Of a stretch of DNA of 64,000 nt, positions 47,850-60,339 are shown in pieces (within the stretch, counting starts at the first letter, position 1; each line of letters starts with the position of its first letter). The position numbers and the translations under genes are program-made. The notes beneath the pieces are model-generated. The model was given only the letters and a program-made list of their open reading frames with translations. It did not search any database and was not told the DNA's origin. The stretch lies in contig JAFREQ010000101.1 in NCBI GenBank assembly GCA_025331565.1, forward strand, positions 806,001 to 870,000. The letters are read 5' to 3'. Source of the stretch: Holacanthus passer. Taxonomy: Eukaryota > Chordata > Actinopteri > Pomacanthidae.

Positions 47850-48079
47850 TTTCATAGAACTTCTACAATGTCTACGTCCGTGACTGGGGGCCTGTGCACA
47901 GCCGAGGCCCTATTGTTTTACAGTCAGGATCAGCTGTTGGCGCTCCATAACACAGCGGTGCTGCCGGACAAGAGGCCCGAGGTACACCGAGAGGTAAAAG
48001 AGAAGACGGGGGAGCCGTGCCAGAACCCAGTGTTGCACAGGAGGAGAAGATTCAGACCTGAAGATCTCTCCCCAATAAG

Positions 48080-48736
48080 ATGGATGAGACCCGACACCAG
48101 AGGGAGTACCGGGAATGCAGTATCATGTTGTTAACGGAAATATGCCTGACGATACGGACTCCAGACACGATCACAACAATACACGGATTCAAGCTGCTAC
48201 GGGTGGACAGGACGAAGGAGAGCGGTAAGAGGAAAGGAGGAGGGCTGGCAGTGTTTGTGAACGATAGATGGTGTAACTCTGGGCACATCACTATTAAGGA
48301 GCAACTCTGCTGTAAGGACATTGAACTGTTGCATGAGGCCATACTATCTGCCTCGGGAGTTCTCCCATGTTATCACGATAGCTGCGTATATTCCCCCTCT
48401 GCTAACACTGATGCGGCCTGTGACATCCACTCTGTCACGGGCCGGCTGCAGACCCAACATCCACAGGCCCTCCTTCTCCTCTCTGGGGACTTCAACCATG
48501 CCTCTCCATCCTCCACTCTGCCCACCTTCACTCAGTACGTCACATGCTGCACCAGAGAAATTAAAATACTGGACTTGTGTTATGCCAACACCAAGGAGGC
48601 ATACACCTCATCACCCCTTCCTCCCCTGGGAAGATCAGACCACAACCTGGTTCATCTCCAGCCTGTGTACAAACCTCTGGTACACAGGCAGCCAGCTGTG
48701 TCCCGCACAGTGAAGGGATGGTTCCAACAAGGCTGA
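48080..48736 (+). pseudogene. LINE AP-endonuclease domain
   Basis: 218 codons of EEP-family nuclease: LLTEICLT stands where the T-E-T-W-L type Glu motif should be, followed by GDFNH and the final SDHN. The glutamate is kept but W-L is lost. A stop follows KGWFQQG where related elements continue, so the ORF is broken from its RT part. Confidence 0.75.
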
Positions 48737-49244
48737 CGAGGCTTTGAAGGACTGTTTCAACACAACGGTGTGAGAGGTACTCTGCGATTCTCACGGGGAC
48801 GACATCAACAGTTTCACTGACTGCATCATGGACTACATAAACTTTTGTATGGAAAACACTGTACCCATCAGGACTATACAGTGTTTTTCCAACAACAAGC
48901 CCTGGATTAATCCAGACATAAAGGCTCTCCTTAAGGAGAAGAAGAGGGTCTTTAACTCAGGAGACAAGGAGGAGCTGAAGGCTGTGCAGAGGGAGCTGAG
49001 GAGGAAGATCAGAGAGGGGAAGAACAGCTACAGGAGGAAGATGGAGGAACAGCTGCAGCAGAACAACAGCGGAGTCTGGAGAGGCCTGAAAACCATCTCT
49101 GGCCACAAGGGGCCTGACTCCCAGGCTGCAAGGCACCAGAAGTGGGCAAATGATGTGAACTTCTGAACTTCTTATCGGGGTGGACAACACCGTCATCTTT
49201 CACACCAACACAGAGCCCTTTCTCACCTGGAGAAACCTGGGAGC

Positions 49245-49970
49245 ATGGTGAGAATCATGTTCTTTGATTTCTCCAGTGCGTTTGACACCATACAGCCTGC
49301 ACTTCTGAGGGACAAGCTGGAGAACGCAGGGGTGGACCTGCACCTCACATCCTGGATTCTGCAATACCTCACCAACCATCCACAGTATGTGAGGACACGG
49401 GACTGTGTGTCCGGCACGGTTGTCGGCACTCACTCCCCTCCAACACCAGTGAACATCCAGGGAATGGACACTGAGATGGTGACATCTTATAAGTCCCTGG
49501 GTGTTCACCTCAACAACAAACTGGACTGGACTCATAACACCAATGCAATATACAGGAAAGGTCAGAGCAGACTCTATCTGCTCAGGAGACTGAGGTCTTT
49601 TGGAGTGCAAGGGGCGCTCCTGAAGACCCTCTATGACTCTGTTGTGGCATCAACCATTTTCTATGGAGTAGTCTGCTGGGGCAGCAGCATATTGGCTACT
49701 GACAGGAAGAGACTGGACAAACTGATCAAGAAGGCCAGCTCTGCACTGGGTTGCCCTCTGGACCCAGTGGAGGTGGTGGGAGAGAGGAGGATGATGGCTA
49801 AGCTGTCATCCATGTTGGAGAATGACTCCCACCCCCTGCAGGACACTTTAACAGCTCTGGAGAGCTCCGTCAGTGGTAGACTGCTTCACCCAAAGTGTGT
49901 GAAGGAGCGATATCGCAGGTCTTTCCTTCCTGCAGCTGTCAGACTGTTCAACCAGCACTGCTCCCAGTAA
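49245..49970 (+). pseudogene. LINE reverse transcriptase, catalytic core deleted in frame
   Basis: 241 open codons start inside the palm (FDFSSAFDTIQPALLRDKL) and jump from the CVSGTVVG segment directly to HSPPTPVNIQGMDTEM. This skips the P-Q-G and D-D motifs, yet keeps the frame through to the normal stop. The openness is therefore probably a chance in-frame deletion of a young copy, not a host gene. Confidence 0.75.
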
Positions 49971-50425
49971 ACCATACACCTCGATGCCATTACATCTGTG
50001 CAGTGTATTTATTCTTTATTCTATATTCCTTTCACTGTGCAATATTTCATTTATCTCAATGTGCAGTATTTAATGTTTAATATTGAACACTTCATATTTA
50101 ATTCCGTCCGGTCTCATAGTGTATATACTGATCACATATTTCAAATTCTCATGCACATCAGTAAATAAGCCTCGTTTAAATTTGTAAATTTGATAATACT
50201 TTTTCTTAGCCTGTTTAAGTGTTAATAATTATTGTATTTCTTTACTACAATTGTTCATACTTTAATGGTTGCTAAATTGTTTATATATTTAAATTGTTTA
50301 TAAATACTTTTTTAAACCTCCCTGTTTGTACTGTTTATTACTATTTAACTGCTAACTATCTTCTTTGCTGCTGTGCAATGTAATTTCCCCACTGTGGGAC
50401 GAATAGAGGTATGTCTTATCTTATC

Positions 50426-51449
50426 AAAGTGGGCGGGCTCAATTAGAAAAGGGGTGATATCACAGCTGTGCACCAATTGGGATTTAACAATATTTGAATA
50501 AGATTCTAATGACATCTGATTTTAAATATTATTTGGAAAATTTTACATGCTACTTTTGTACTCCGTACTCTGTATTATACCAACATACACTTCTTGATTT
50601 CGTTGTAGCTCCCTATAATTATACAGTGTCTTCAGGGTCGACTCCAAGTTACAGCGTGTAACAGCACAGCAACCCTGTGCAGGCCATCCACTTTCCAACT
50701 CACTGTTGATGCTGATTGAATGAAATCTAACTCTAAACTATGTTGAAGTTTTATACTTAGCCTTGAGCAGGGAGAACATTTTGGGATCTGGGTTGCTGGT
50801 GGGAACTTTTTTGGAATCAGGGAGTGTACTTTTATATCAGAAAATACATGAGCAGTTTTTGAAAAACTGAAAGTTTTACCATAGTCCTTTAGCTGAACTA
50901 TATCCACTTTGAAATCTGTAGTAATATGAATATGTGGCCTATAAAAGACGAACATTCACAAAATTTAAATTTCAAGTCACGTGACAAGTAGTTATATGTT
51001 CCCAGACATCTCCTCTCACCTATTTTTGTCTCTTTTTTGTCCTGCTGTCTCCTGCGCTTATCACATTATCATTGTATGTGGGTAACACGGCTCAGAACAG
51101 CTCTCCCTCTGCTCCACCCACAGCGCTGGGATCAGGGAGCGGTGGGATGGAGCTGCGAGGGGGGGCTGGCAAACATGTCTCAAAGGACGAGTTCAGTTTT
51201 ATGCCTCTAGACACAAATCTGTTTCTCAGTGCGTGTGTGTGTGAGTGAGAGAGAAAGAGGGAGAGTGTGAGTGGAAATGAGAAACAGATGAGCCTAAAAT
51301 GAAAGTAGAATTAAAGAGATGTTTCATGATGAGGCCAGAATGAAAAATATGTTCTACTTTCTTCATCTTTCTATTTTTATTTTTTATGTACTGCAGACTT
51401 CTAACATTCACAAGTATTTTAAGGTTTAGACAGTTATGTCATTTTCATT
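50426..51449. other. Intergenic, nothing recognised
   Basis: AT-rich, with frames of 107 codons or fewer and a purine-rich GTGTGAGTGAGAGAGA stretch near 51233-51260. Confidence 0.5.
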
Positions 51450-51519
51450 TTTTCAATTCAGTTTTATTTATATAGTGCCAAATCACATTACTAATTATAG
51501 AGAGCAGCAAATAATAATG

Positions 51520-51552
<33 letters not shown>

Positions 51553-51830
51553 GCTGTGTCTGCTGAGGAGAAACGGTGAAGTAACGTGGCTTTCCAATTT
51601 CACATCCAGACTAAACAGCTCCAGGGATGGTGATACCTGCAGAAAGTGGGAGAGAGGAGAAAAAATGAGTGAGCACCAAACTACAAGCGAGAGACGTTGA
51701 GTTCATAACATGCACTGATGGCATAAGAATGCATACAGATGGAGAGGGAGAGGAGAAGACAGATGCTCAGTGCATCGTTTGACCAGCTAAGCAATGGCTC
51801 AGGGCTACCCTGAGAAGAAGAAGAAAAAAG
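51450..51830 (-). mobile_element. L2-like LINE 3' UTR fragment with (AAT)n
   Basis: On the minus strand the right-hand terminus reads cactatataaataaaactg followed by AATTGA, the standard 3' end of a common fish L2-like LINE. An (AAT)n run (51515-51550) is embedded near that end. Purine-rich 3' UTR sequence fills the rest. No coding part. The high-coordinate boundary is approximate. Confidence 0.6.
51515..51551. repeat. (AAT)n microsatellite
   Basis: About 12 trinucleotide units, seen directly. Confidence 0.95.
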
Positions 51831-52846
51831 AAAAAAACAGATTAGACAAAGTTTCAGAAATCCATCAGCAACAAGAAGGCCTTTACTCTGAGTGTTGATG
51901 TGACTTTAAATCTATCCATGTTGGTGTTTTACTGTCTTTTGTATGGAGGATGTTATATGTTAACTGATTCATCATTACTAATAACTGCATTATACATTAA
52001 ATATATCTACCCATAACAGGTAAAAAAGTATATATATTATGTGAGGTCAGAGGCCAATAGACCAATGGGAGCACCTTTTAATTTTATGTGAGTTGAATGT
52101 TGTTTGGTACTATAAACATTTTTGCAACTTAACTTGCAATTTAACTTATTGATCATCTTGACCTTACAAGCAATGTAAAATACAGACCCCTCTTCCACCA
52201 CTCCGCAATTTAAAAGAAAATAAACGAAGATAGACCACATACACACATCAACACACTCTGTCTGCTGACCCCGCCTGTTCCCTGCTGCCCCAACTTGCCC
52301 CAGTCTGGAGCGGCTCCAGTCAACATGCCCTCGGGGGGGACGTTATGAGGAGGGCAAGCGGTCAGAGCAGAGCCACCCGGGATGAAGGCTGCTTAGTGTC
52401 ACAGTGATCACACACACACACACACACACGGATGAGATAAGGACCGACACGTCTAAATGGAGTTGTCCAGTCAGGCCCTGCTGTGGACGTTTGTGTGGCC
52501 TAAGGCGAGTGGGGACGGTGGGACACACATTGTATTCTCTTCACTGGCCGCAGTTAGTTTGCTGATTTTATTTGATATTGTAGTTGAGTTCAGTTTAAAT
52601 TGAATTGAGAATTTCCTCTGGGCTTTAGTGGGGTTTTTATATTTTATTTCATTCAGATAAGACTTTCAGAGGATGTCTATTCATACATAATCTGCAGTGA
52701 GCAACTTTCTGTTTTGGTATCAATGTAGGCCTATCTCTATTTGTACATTCAGTACAAAGATCATCATTTTTTTAATATTCTTAATAGAATTTTCCAGATT
52801 TTGCTTTCCTTTCATGGTGCAAGAGGACACTGTCCACATCATGTTA
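51831..52846. other. Intergenic with (CA)n
   Basis: No gene recognised. (CA)n lies at 52409-52429 and a moderately GC-rich patch at 52260-52520. Confidence 0.5.
52409..52429. repeat. (CA)n microsatellite
   Basis: About ten CA units. Confidence 0.95.
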
Positions 52847-52950
52847 GATAGATGGATGTACTTTATTTGTCCCGCACCGGGAAATTCTTTACAAGTTAGA
52901 CTGTTAGAGACTTTCAGTAAAACGGGCAGGCCCCAATAGCCATGGACCCT
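52847..52950 (-). mobile_element. Short LINE 3' tail fragment
   Basis: The minus strand ends with AATTTCCCGGTGCGGGACAA, ATAAAGTA and an ATCTATCTAA tail, a variant of the 3' terminus seen on the other LINEs here. Only about 100 bp is kept. Confidence 0.55.
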
Positions 52951-53696
52951 GAAAGCCCCATTCAGCATGGAATGCTGTTGATTGGAGGGTGACCGTGTTT
53001 TGTTTTTATACTGTACTTTTAGAGTGTGACAGGACTTTGGATCAACCAATCAGCTTGTTTCACATGCAGGGCCCAAATTTGGTGATTGCAACCAGTGGTT
53101 ACCCAAATCACCCTGCTGTTTGGATGTATAAGCGCGGTATGATACCACGCAGTCTTATGCTACTGTCACATACAAGCCTGTGTTTGCCACCACGTAATCA
53201 ACATACACTTAATTTGTGTTTCACTCATTCATACCAAACAGCAGTCTCAGGTAATCCCTGCTCAGCACTGTTCACACACTCTGCAGCTGGACGTTTTACA
53301 GTTCTTTATTTGGTTTTCTTATGAAAAGGGAATGCAACAGCCAGCATGGTACAGTCATGTTCAACAGAGTATCTCTGAAGCAAGGAAGGACAGAGTGAAT
53401 ACAAATTACTGCCAATATATACCATAGGGTAAAAATACATCCCTTTTTTTTTCTTTAAGATCAATTAGTTGTAATGTGACAATGTAAAAAATCTGCTTTA
53501 GGGCTTCTGTTGGCTCTGGAATCTACCAAGTGAGCACAATATAAACTAAAATACAGAATTAGTTAGAATTAGATTTCAACACAGTGCCTCCATACAAGAC
53601 ATGGTTCTAAAATTACCCAGTCGTGCAGGACCACCCTCAGTTGATAAATTTGGTAAAAGGCACATCCCACACAGTAAAACTGGGGTTTTAACATGG

Positions 53697-53740
53697 TTAA
53701 GATAAGATATACCTTTATTCGTCCCACGGTGGGGAAATAT
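53697..53740 (-). mobile_element. Very short LINE 3' tail
   Basis: Minus strand reads TTTCCCCACCGTGGGACGAA, TAAAGGTATATCTTATCTTA. The terminus is the same as at 4514 and 50425, but with almost no body: extreme 5' truncation or decay. A T-run follows on the + strand. Confidence 0.65.
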
Positions 53741-56700
53741 ACTTTTTTTTTTTTAAATGTAGAATCACAAGAGCAATGAACTGTGGCTAAGGAAACTACT
53801 TTCAGAACCTGGGTTCAGGAACCCTAGAACTGTATTTAAGTCAAAATGCAGATAGGGTTTCTTAATTTCTAAAAAAGGTTCACGGGCTCCTTTAAAGAGT
53901 TTCTATGACGAAAACTATAAGGCTAAAAAAGGCTATTAATTATTATTTCTTAACTATACTTCTATGTTCTTACCCATGTGAGAGTTAAAGATGACAAAGC
54001 TTTAGGTTGTAACTCTCATTTAGCTCTTATTTGCTCACATTCCTTATGCAAAGTATTGCGTCACACTGTTAGGGAACAAAATGGATGAAAACACATTTTT
54101 ACAGACTGGATGACTTGAAGACTGGATGACTTGAATATTAACTAGATACTAACTAAAGATGTTTTATGACTGGAGTTATTGTGCTAAACCTTTAGATTAA
54201 TAATTTCATCAGCCACCTTATTATCTCTCCAAACATGATGTTCATTGGTTTGGACATTTAATTTTGAACAAATCCTGTGATCTCAACATTGAACAAGTTT
54301 CTACATTAACTTTTAATATGATGAATTTAGAATGCTATTATTGTACACAGGTTAATAAAGTAAGCATATTTGAAAGGCAAAAAAAAAAAGTTTCTTACAA
54401 TTACTTCCTGTTTTGTCTGTCTACCATTATGGTCCTCTGCCATTCCTTACTTTATCACTTAGTTAAATCTAAAACTTGCATGGAAATAGCATTAACACAG
54501 AATATACTTTATTATCCACGTGACTGAGGATATTTAAACTTAATAATAATAATAACTGCATGTACTGTAGATTCCTGTCTGTCCTCAGAATCAGCAGCTA
54601 TCAGTATTTTCTGCAGAGCATCTGTTTTTATCTCCATAGCTCCACAGGTTGATAGTGAGTTAGTTGTTGCCCTGTATACACAAGAGGACACCGGCATTCT
54701 GTGTGAAACAAAATACGAAAACATTGAACTTACAACATTAAACCAGTGTCAATTCTGAATAAATGCACCTGTGGATGTTCAGATGACATGCAGCCTCACT
54801 CACACTTCTGGATGCTTTTCCATAGAGCTCATTTTTTGGTTGGTTATTCAGTATCAGTGTTTGACGTTAAGAAATACGCTGTTTCATGTTGTCCTCTGTG
54901 CCTTTAATTTGCTATGGTCAGATATATCGAGCTCCTACACTTTTAGCTGAGATGAAGGCAGGCAGTCATGTCAGGATACTAAGGAGAAAACCAGATGTAT
55001 ACTTATATCTTTATTCCAACCTTATCCTCACCATATTTGCCATACTTGAGCCATGACAGAACGATGAACTTAAAAGAGAAATGTTAGAGAGCAAGATTTA
55101 ATCAGAGATTATTTAAAGAGATAAAATGATATTTTGGTTTTTGTTGTAGTGTTTTAGAGAGGGGTTGCTTCAACTTCATGGTCATTTTAAAGACTGTGGT
55201 TTGTGCTGCTGTTGAATGTTAAAATGACATTTTTATTAATTTTATGTGAGATTTTTGGTAACACTTTAGATTACACTCTGTAAATGATTTATGTGAAATA
55301 TTTAGTATATGTGAGGCAAAAATAAAATACCGAGTAACTAAATTTGAATGGGAAAAGAGGTCAGGGAGTTACAACTTTGAGTCTTAGATATATTTTTTTA
55401 AATTACTGATTACTTAATTAATAAAGTACTGTACTACTGTACTATACTGCATAACAATGCAGGGCAAACTGAAAGTGTTGATACTGAAATTAGATTATTA
55501 TTTTATAGATCATTTATAATGTTATCATTGTAAAATTCTAATATATTTACAAAAGAAAGTGCTTATTATGAAATTATGAGATGAGAAGCATTTTAAAATA
55601 TGGAGTACTTGTAGCTATAGCTATAAAACAGTTATATGTATGTAATGTTTATTGGACAATATATTGTGTAATGAATAGTGTGCTATCCATAAGTACACCA
55701 AATGGGATGTCATTTTTTTCAGTTTTGAATACTTTAAAAAAAAAGCAAGCATCTGGAATTCTAGCTGAGGTGAGGTTTGGGTAGAAAACAGAAGAGTCTG
55801 TAGAAAAAGATTTTTGAACCATTTATGTTTTTGATTATGTTAAAATGCCTGAAATACTTATTATCAAATGATATATTCAAATTAGTCATTTTTGAAAGGA
55901 CACAGTATAATTTAGTCATCTGTTTCATTCCTATACCCTGCTTCCCTAGAATCGACCAGGAGGTACACCGTATGTCATTGTTACAACATAGGTGAAAAAT
56001 ATTTGAAGTCTAATAAGGGAGCTGTAATAAAATACGTTTGATTTTTTGCAGTTTGTGGTTTCTGGCTGAGTGGGAGTTATTACAGTAAAGCCAGGCTGCG
56101 TCATCTTCTTTTAAGGACAGGAATGTGTAGTATCAGCTTCTCTGCTTTTCCCCCTCATGACACAAATGTGCTGTTCCCATTACTGTTCAAAGAGTAAAAC
56201 AAATAGGATGCTTAATATATCTGAACAATTATATGATGTATGACAGTGATGGAGAAAATAAATGACTTGCATGGGCAATGTTAGCTTCTCTCTATGATTC
56301 TGTTGATTGATGCTCACAGACTGTAGAGAAATGAAAATCAGGTATTTCACACCTCACAACATCAAATGCATTCAGTGATCTGAAATCTAAAAAAAAAAAA
56401 AGTACCTATCCAACATCTTGGATTTAAAAAAGAGCATATTTGACTTGGCAAATAAATATGGCAAATAAATAATTACTGAAACAAGTCCTGTGCAGAACAT
56501 CGCAAAGAAATGAACAAATGATTAAACAAAAGATGAATGAAGAAAAAAAGAGAATGAAAGAACAGCAACGAATGACAAAAAAAAAATGTTTTTTTCTGTG
56601 CATTATTTTAATTTATGAATTAGCATTTTAAGTCCCGTCAAATAAACAATATAATAACAATCTACACAGTTTAACAATCATGGTTAACGGCTCCAATAAA

Positions 56701-59000
56701 AGTCAAACTGAAATGAAATGAATCAAGGTTATGCTAGTGTGCAGGGTTCTTAAACACAAATTATATTTTCCTCACTGCACGACTGCAAAGGTTTGCACAG
56801 ACCATCTGCATGCAACATTTATACAGTATGTGTGTAGACACCCACTCTCTAGCAATTATGTACACTGTGGACAGTTCTGCACATAATGCTGCGTATTCAC
56901 TTCACAGCAGCCCCATTGCAGGAAGAACTGTGTCCTAATGTAGCAAAGTGGCAATTAAAGGCATTGGGGTGCTGAATGGCCATGTAACATGTCTGACTTT
57001 CATACAGAAGACCAGAGTTCATGTCCCATCACAGACAGTTAACAGTTTATACCGTAATTTGATATTTTAGAAAGCAAGAATTTTAAAAAGGGTAGCACTG
57101 GACAAAATGTTGTCATTGAATGTAACCATGCAGAATCACCCGATTCATGTATGGAAAATTCTTACATGGTGATAGATTGCAAACATTATAGCATAATCAG
57201 AGCCACAGTCCATTAATGGACCCTTTTCAGCTACTGTTTTGTGTTTTACATTCATTGATTTACTTGAAGTGTTTAAAGGCTAGGGACTGTACAAAAAATA
57301 AAGGAGGGTTTGAGGTGGGGTGACATCTTTTTTGCTGAGGGGAGCGCCGTGACATATTGAGAAAAGGTGAGGGTCTATTTTTTTTTTTTTTAACGCAACC
57401 GAAAGAGGCAGCAGAAGAAAAAGAGACTTCAGTTTTTCCCTATAGTTCGTTGTTACATGCTGTATCCTGAACACAACAGGAATCCAAATCACTCACATAG
57501 ATTTTAAATCACTTATATAAATTTTAACTACTTTGTACAGAATAACAACTACTTTGTACAGAATAACAGCCCAAAGTCCATTTAGCCAATCAGCCTTCAT
57601 TTAAAGTTCATTAAAAAAACAGCAACAACCATGCTTTCATTTACATCAGAAATGAGTGCTGCAAGACAGCTACTGATGGGTAGAAAGCCACCCAACACAG
57701 TGGATATTTTTGACTTGGTGTTAGTGTTGAATCATACATCAATAGGAGGAAACTTCTAGTCCTCTTCAGACCTACTGCACAGTTTAAGGGTGTTTTCAGA
57801 CCTGCGCTTTGTTGCAATGACATTACCAGCAAGATTCTCCTTAATTTTTTTCCTCCTCTTTCTTTTGTTCTTCTTCATTATGGTGCACCAGCAGTGTGCA
57901 GTACAAATTGTTTTCATTACGTTTATATGGTTCATGTTCATTAAATTAACATAATATCTAGTTCCAGAGAGCATCAAGACTGCACATTGAAAACAATGTC
58001 CCGATGCATCCTAGAGTTGACTGTTAGAGGTGAGCTCTGATGGACGCACCATGCACTCAGTTTTCAGACAGGGCATGAGGTAAACTTGATTTGATAGCTG
58101 TACCAACATGTGACCAACATCAGGCGATGCACAAGCCGTTTGTTTTAGATGGTGGAGCCTATTACATTCTGACTTTAAAACAACCACTCCAGAGTTCGAG
58201 TGGAGGTGAGCTGAGACTGCCCTCTTCAGGAGATCTAACCCCACTTGTTTTTCCCTGCATCCAATTGCTGTGTTACTTTTGGGCCATTACTTCGGTCTTA
58301 TTACTAAATTAAAGGAGATAGGTGTGATACACTACTTTTTTCCACTCCTTTTCTGAGTTTATGAGGGATGTGTCTTGTACTGTTTACAGCGTGTCACATA
58401 ACCTGTGATGTCACACACTCCAATGCCTTTCTGCTCCTTCAAAATTTTCTGATTTCAACCCTTGTGACTTTCACTTCTCATACACAGTTGATACGTCACA
58501 GCATAGACAAATTTGTACTCTTTCACACCCTGTAGCTATTTAAGCAATATTACTTACACACTTTATGAATTTTCTGCCACAAAACACTAAGCCCTTCAAC
58601 TGTCTCATTAACTGTAAAAATAATTTACAGTTCTCTTGAGGAAAAACAAAAAAGTCTTCGAATGGTCATGGTCAAAACTGTTGACTGATAATGTTGTCTT
58701 CATACTCAAAGTGAAGCAAATGTCCACACATTACAATTACATACAAAGTCAATGTAGAGACATGAATAGAAACAATTTCACACAAACGGCATCACGCAAG
58801 TTCAAAATATTCGATTTTGCAGAGTGTTTTTTTTTTGGGAGAACTGTGTGGAACAGAGGGACAGAGATGCTGCTTGCCGACAGACAACTGCTGAGAGCCG
58901 GAGGGCTCTGGAGGAGATCGCTGGGGACAGAGCCTGAGCTCCTGGAGGAATAAACACCAGAGTTTTGTTTTGTTTTTTCAACTTTTTGGATTAAAAAGTG
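53741..59000. other. Intergenic, small tandem repeat only
   Basis: AT-rich with no recognised gene. A 16-bp unit beginning agactggatgactt is doubled at about 54103-54134, and a 21-bp unit is doubled exactly at 57526-57567. Frames up to 105 codons lack any domain. Confidence 0.5.
57526..57567. repeat. Exact 21-bp tandem duplication
   Basis: aactactttgtacagaata plus ac, twice in succession with no mismatch. Confidence 0.95.
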
Positions 59001-59429
59001 GATTGTCTTCACCCTTGCTTCTCAACCCGTCTGCAGCAGTGAGCCACTGATGTGTGTTTGTAATTAGTCTCTCTGTCCAGGTTGACTGCTGGCTGGAGGG
59101 TAAACATACCTTATTTCATGAACATACAGAGAGGAAAGGGAAAACAGAAGAGCGACTGGAGGGAAAGAAAGAACAGAGTCCCTGGTGAGTGGAGAGTTCA
59201 GTCGGAGGCTGAACTGAACACAGACACAGATACACACACACCCTCAGATGCAGTCGGTGCCTGCCGATGCTTGCTAACTCATAGCTAATGTGCAGGTATA
59301 GTGGCAGCTTGGGGTGAAGAAACACATGGGTTCATCATTTGTGCTCCAGTTTTAATTGAAAACAAGGATGTTATTTTTTTCTTCATCCTCTTCTTTCCCT
59401 CAACCACACTGCTTCACCCAACCCCATCC

Positions 59430-59822
59430 CAGCCCACGCACAACCGCATATTTGCACTACTGTTGATCTTAATGCAGTATTTCATCTACTTATATTTATA
59501 TTTATATTCATATTCATCATCTCAGGCTGTATTTGTATCATATTTGTATTGTAAAATACTGTACATTGCTTTTTCTATCGTACTACAGCTTATGCAATAC
59601 TACTACATCAATTCATATTCATATTCATCATCCCCGTATCCATACTGTATTATACTGTCATTGTATTATGATCACTTCAACTGATAATTGCACATCCATG
59701 TTTTTTGCACTGACACTTTTCGCCCATCCATGTTATTGTAAATATTTTTTTCCTGTACATATCTTTTTATCTTTCTCATGAATTTCCCCACTGTGGGACG
59801 AATAAAGGTTTATCTTATCTTT
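59430..59822 (+). mobile_element. LINE 3' UTR fragment
   Basis: Ends AATTTCCCCACTGTGGGACG, AATAAAGGTTTATCTTATCT, the same terminus as the LINE at 50425. Upstream is the AT-rich, T-A-T-T-T-type 3' UTR seen after the stop in the other copies. No coding sequence. The 5' limit is approximate. Confidence 0.65.
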
Positions 59823-59839
59823 AATTCTAATTTTATTCT

Positions 59840-59965
59840 CTATTTTTTTGCAATTTCTAGGAAATTGCAAAAAAAATAGGCAAAGGAAGAATTTCATTGT
59901 ACAGGGAAACTTTCTTTCTTTTAAGTGTGCGCATGACAATAAACGCTTTGACCTTGACCTTTTCT
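59840..59965 (+). mobile_element. Second LINE-type 3' tail, abutting the first
   Basis: aatttcattgtacag followed 40 bp later by gcatgacaataaacgctttg and a TTGACCTTGACCTT tail is the 3' end style of another fish LINE family. It begins with a near-perfect inverted repeat (ctatttttttgcaatttc at 59840-59857 and its complement at 59861-59879). It lies 18 bp after the previous element's end. Confidence 0.5.
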
Positions 59966-60339
59966 CTCACAATAATAAAATGTGGGTGATCGGACTCACA
60001 CTCACTCGCAGAGGTCTGAAATAAATATATTGGCTAAAGAGAACATTACATGCATGATTAGGACACCAGGGATTTGAAAGGTTAAACCTTCATTCCAGTT
60101 TAAAATAAGAAGTGCAAAACGTCAGAGAGGTAAAACCTCATTGGAAGTGGAAGCATAGAGGAACTGCTGTGTAGTCTAACAGCTGGAGCAGCAGCAAATA
60201 AATAGAGGAGACAATGGAGATGAGATCACATTGATTTCCTGATGGCAAACCCAGTGGAGATGGATCATCTCCGGGATGGTTCACACAGAGCCAAGCCAAC
60301 AGCTATGACTGCTTTATCTTTTCCAATCATATTGAAGAG
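59966..60339. other. Intergenic, nothing recognised
   Basis: No gene or repeat terminus visible. Confidence 0.5.

Larger units (their letters stand above)
47850..50425 (+). mobile_element. Internally deleted APE-type LINE (jockey/L2/Rex-like)
   Basis: One element in several frames. 47868-48080 reads ALLFYSQDQLLALHNTAVLP, the N-terminal region. 48080-48733 is the AP-endonuclease with GGGLAVFVNDRWCN, LSGDFNH and PPLGRSDHNLVHL (Asp/His active-site motifs kept). 48828-49160 is the linker with NNKPWINPDIKALLKEKKR. 49245-49970 has FFDFSSAFDTIQPALLRDKL and then the C-terminal region with LGVHLNNKLDW, YLLRRLRSFGVQG and KERYRRSFLPAAVRLFNQH. The fingers and the segment with P-Q-G and the catalytic D-D box are deleted, so it cannot encode a working RT. 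The 3' UTR ends in CCCCACTGTGGGACGAAT and a TATCTTATCTTA tail. The 5' boundary is soft. Confidence 0.88.

Noticed and set aside
49245..49970. Possible domesticated gene of 241 codons
   Set aside because: It is a deleted LINE ORF2 followed by the family 3' UTR and tail; nothing indicates host use.
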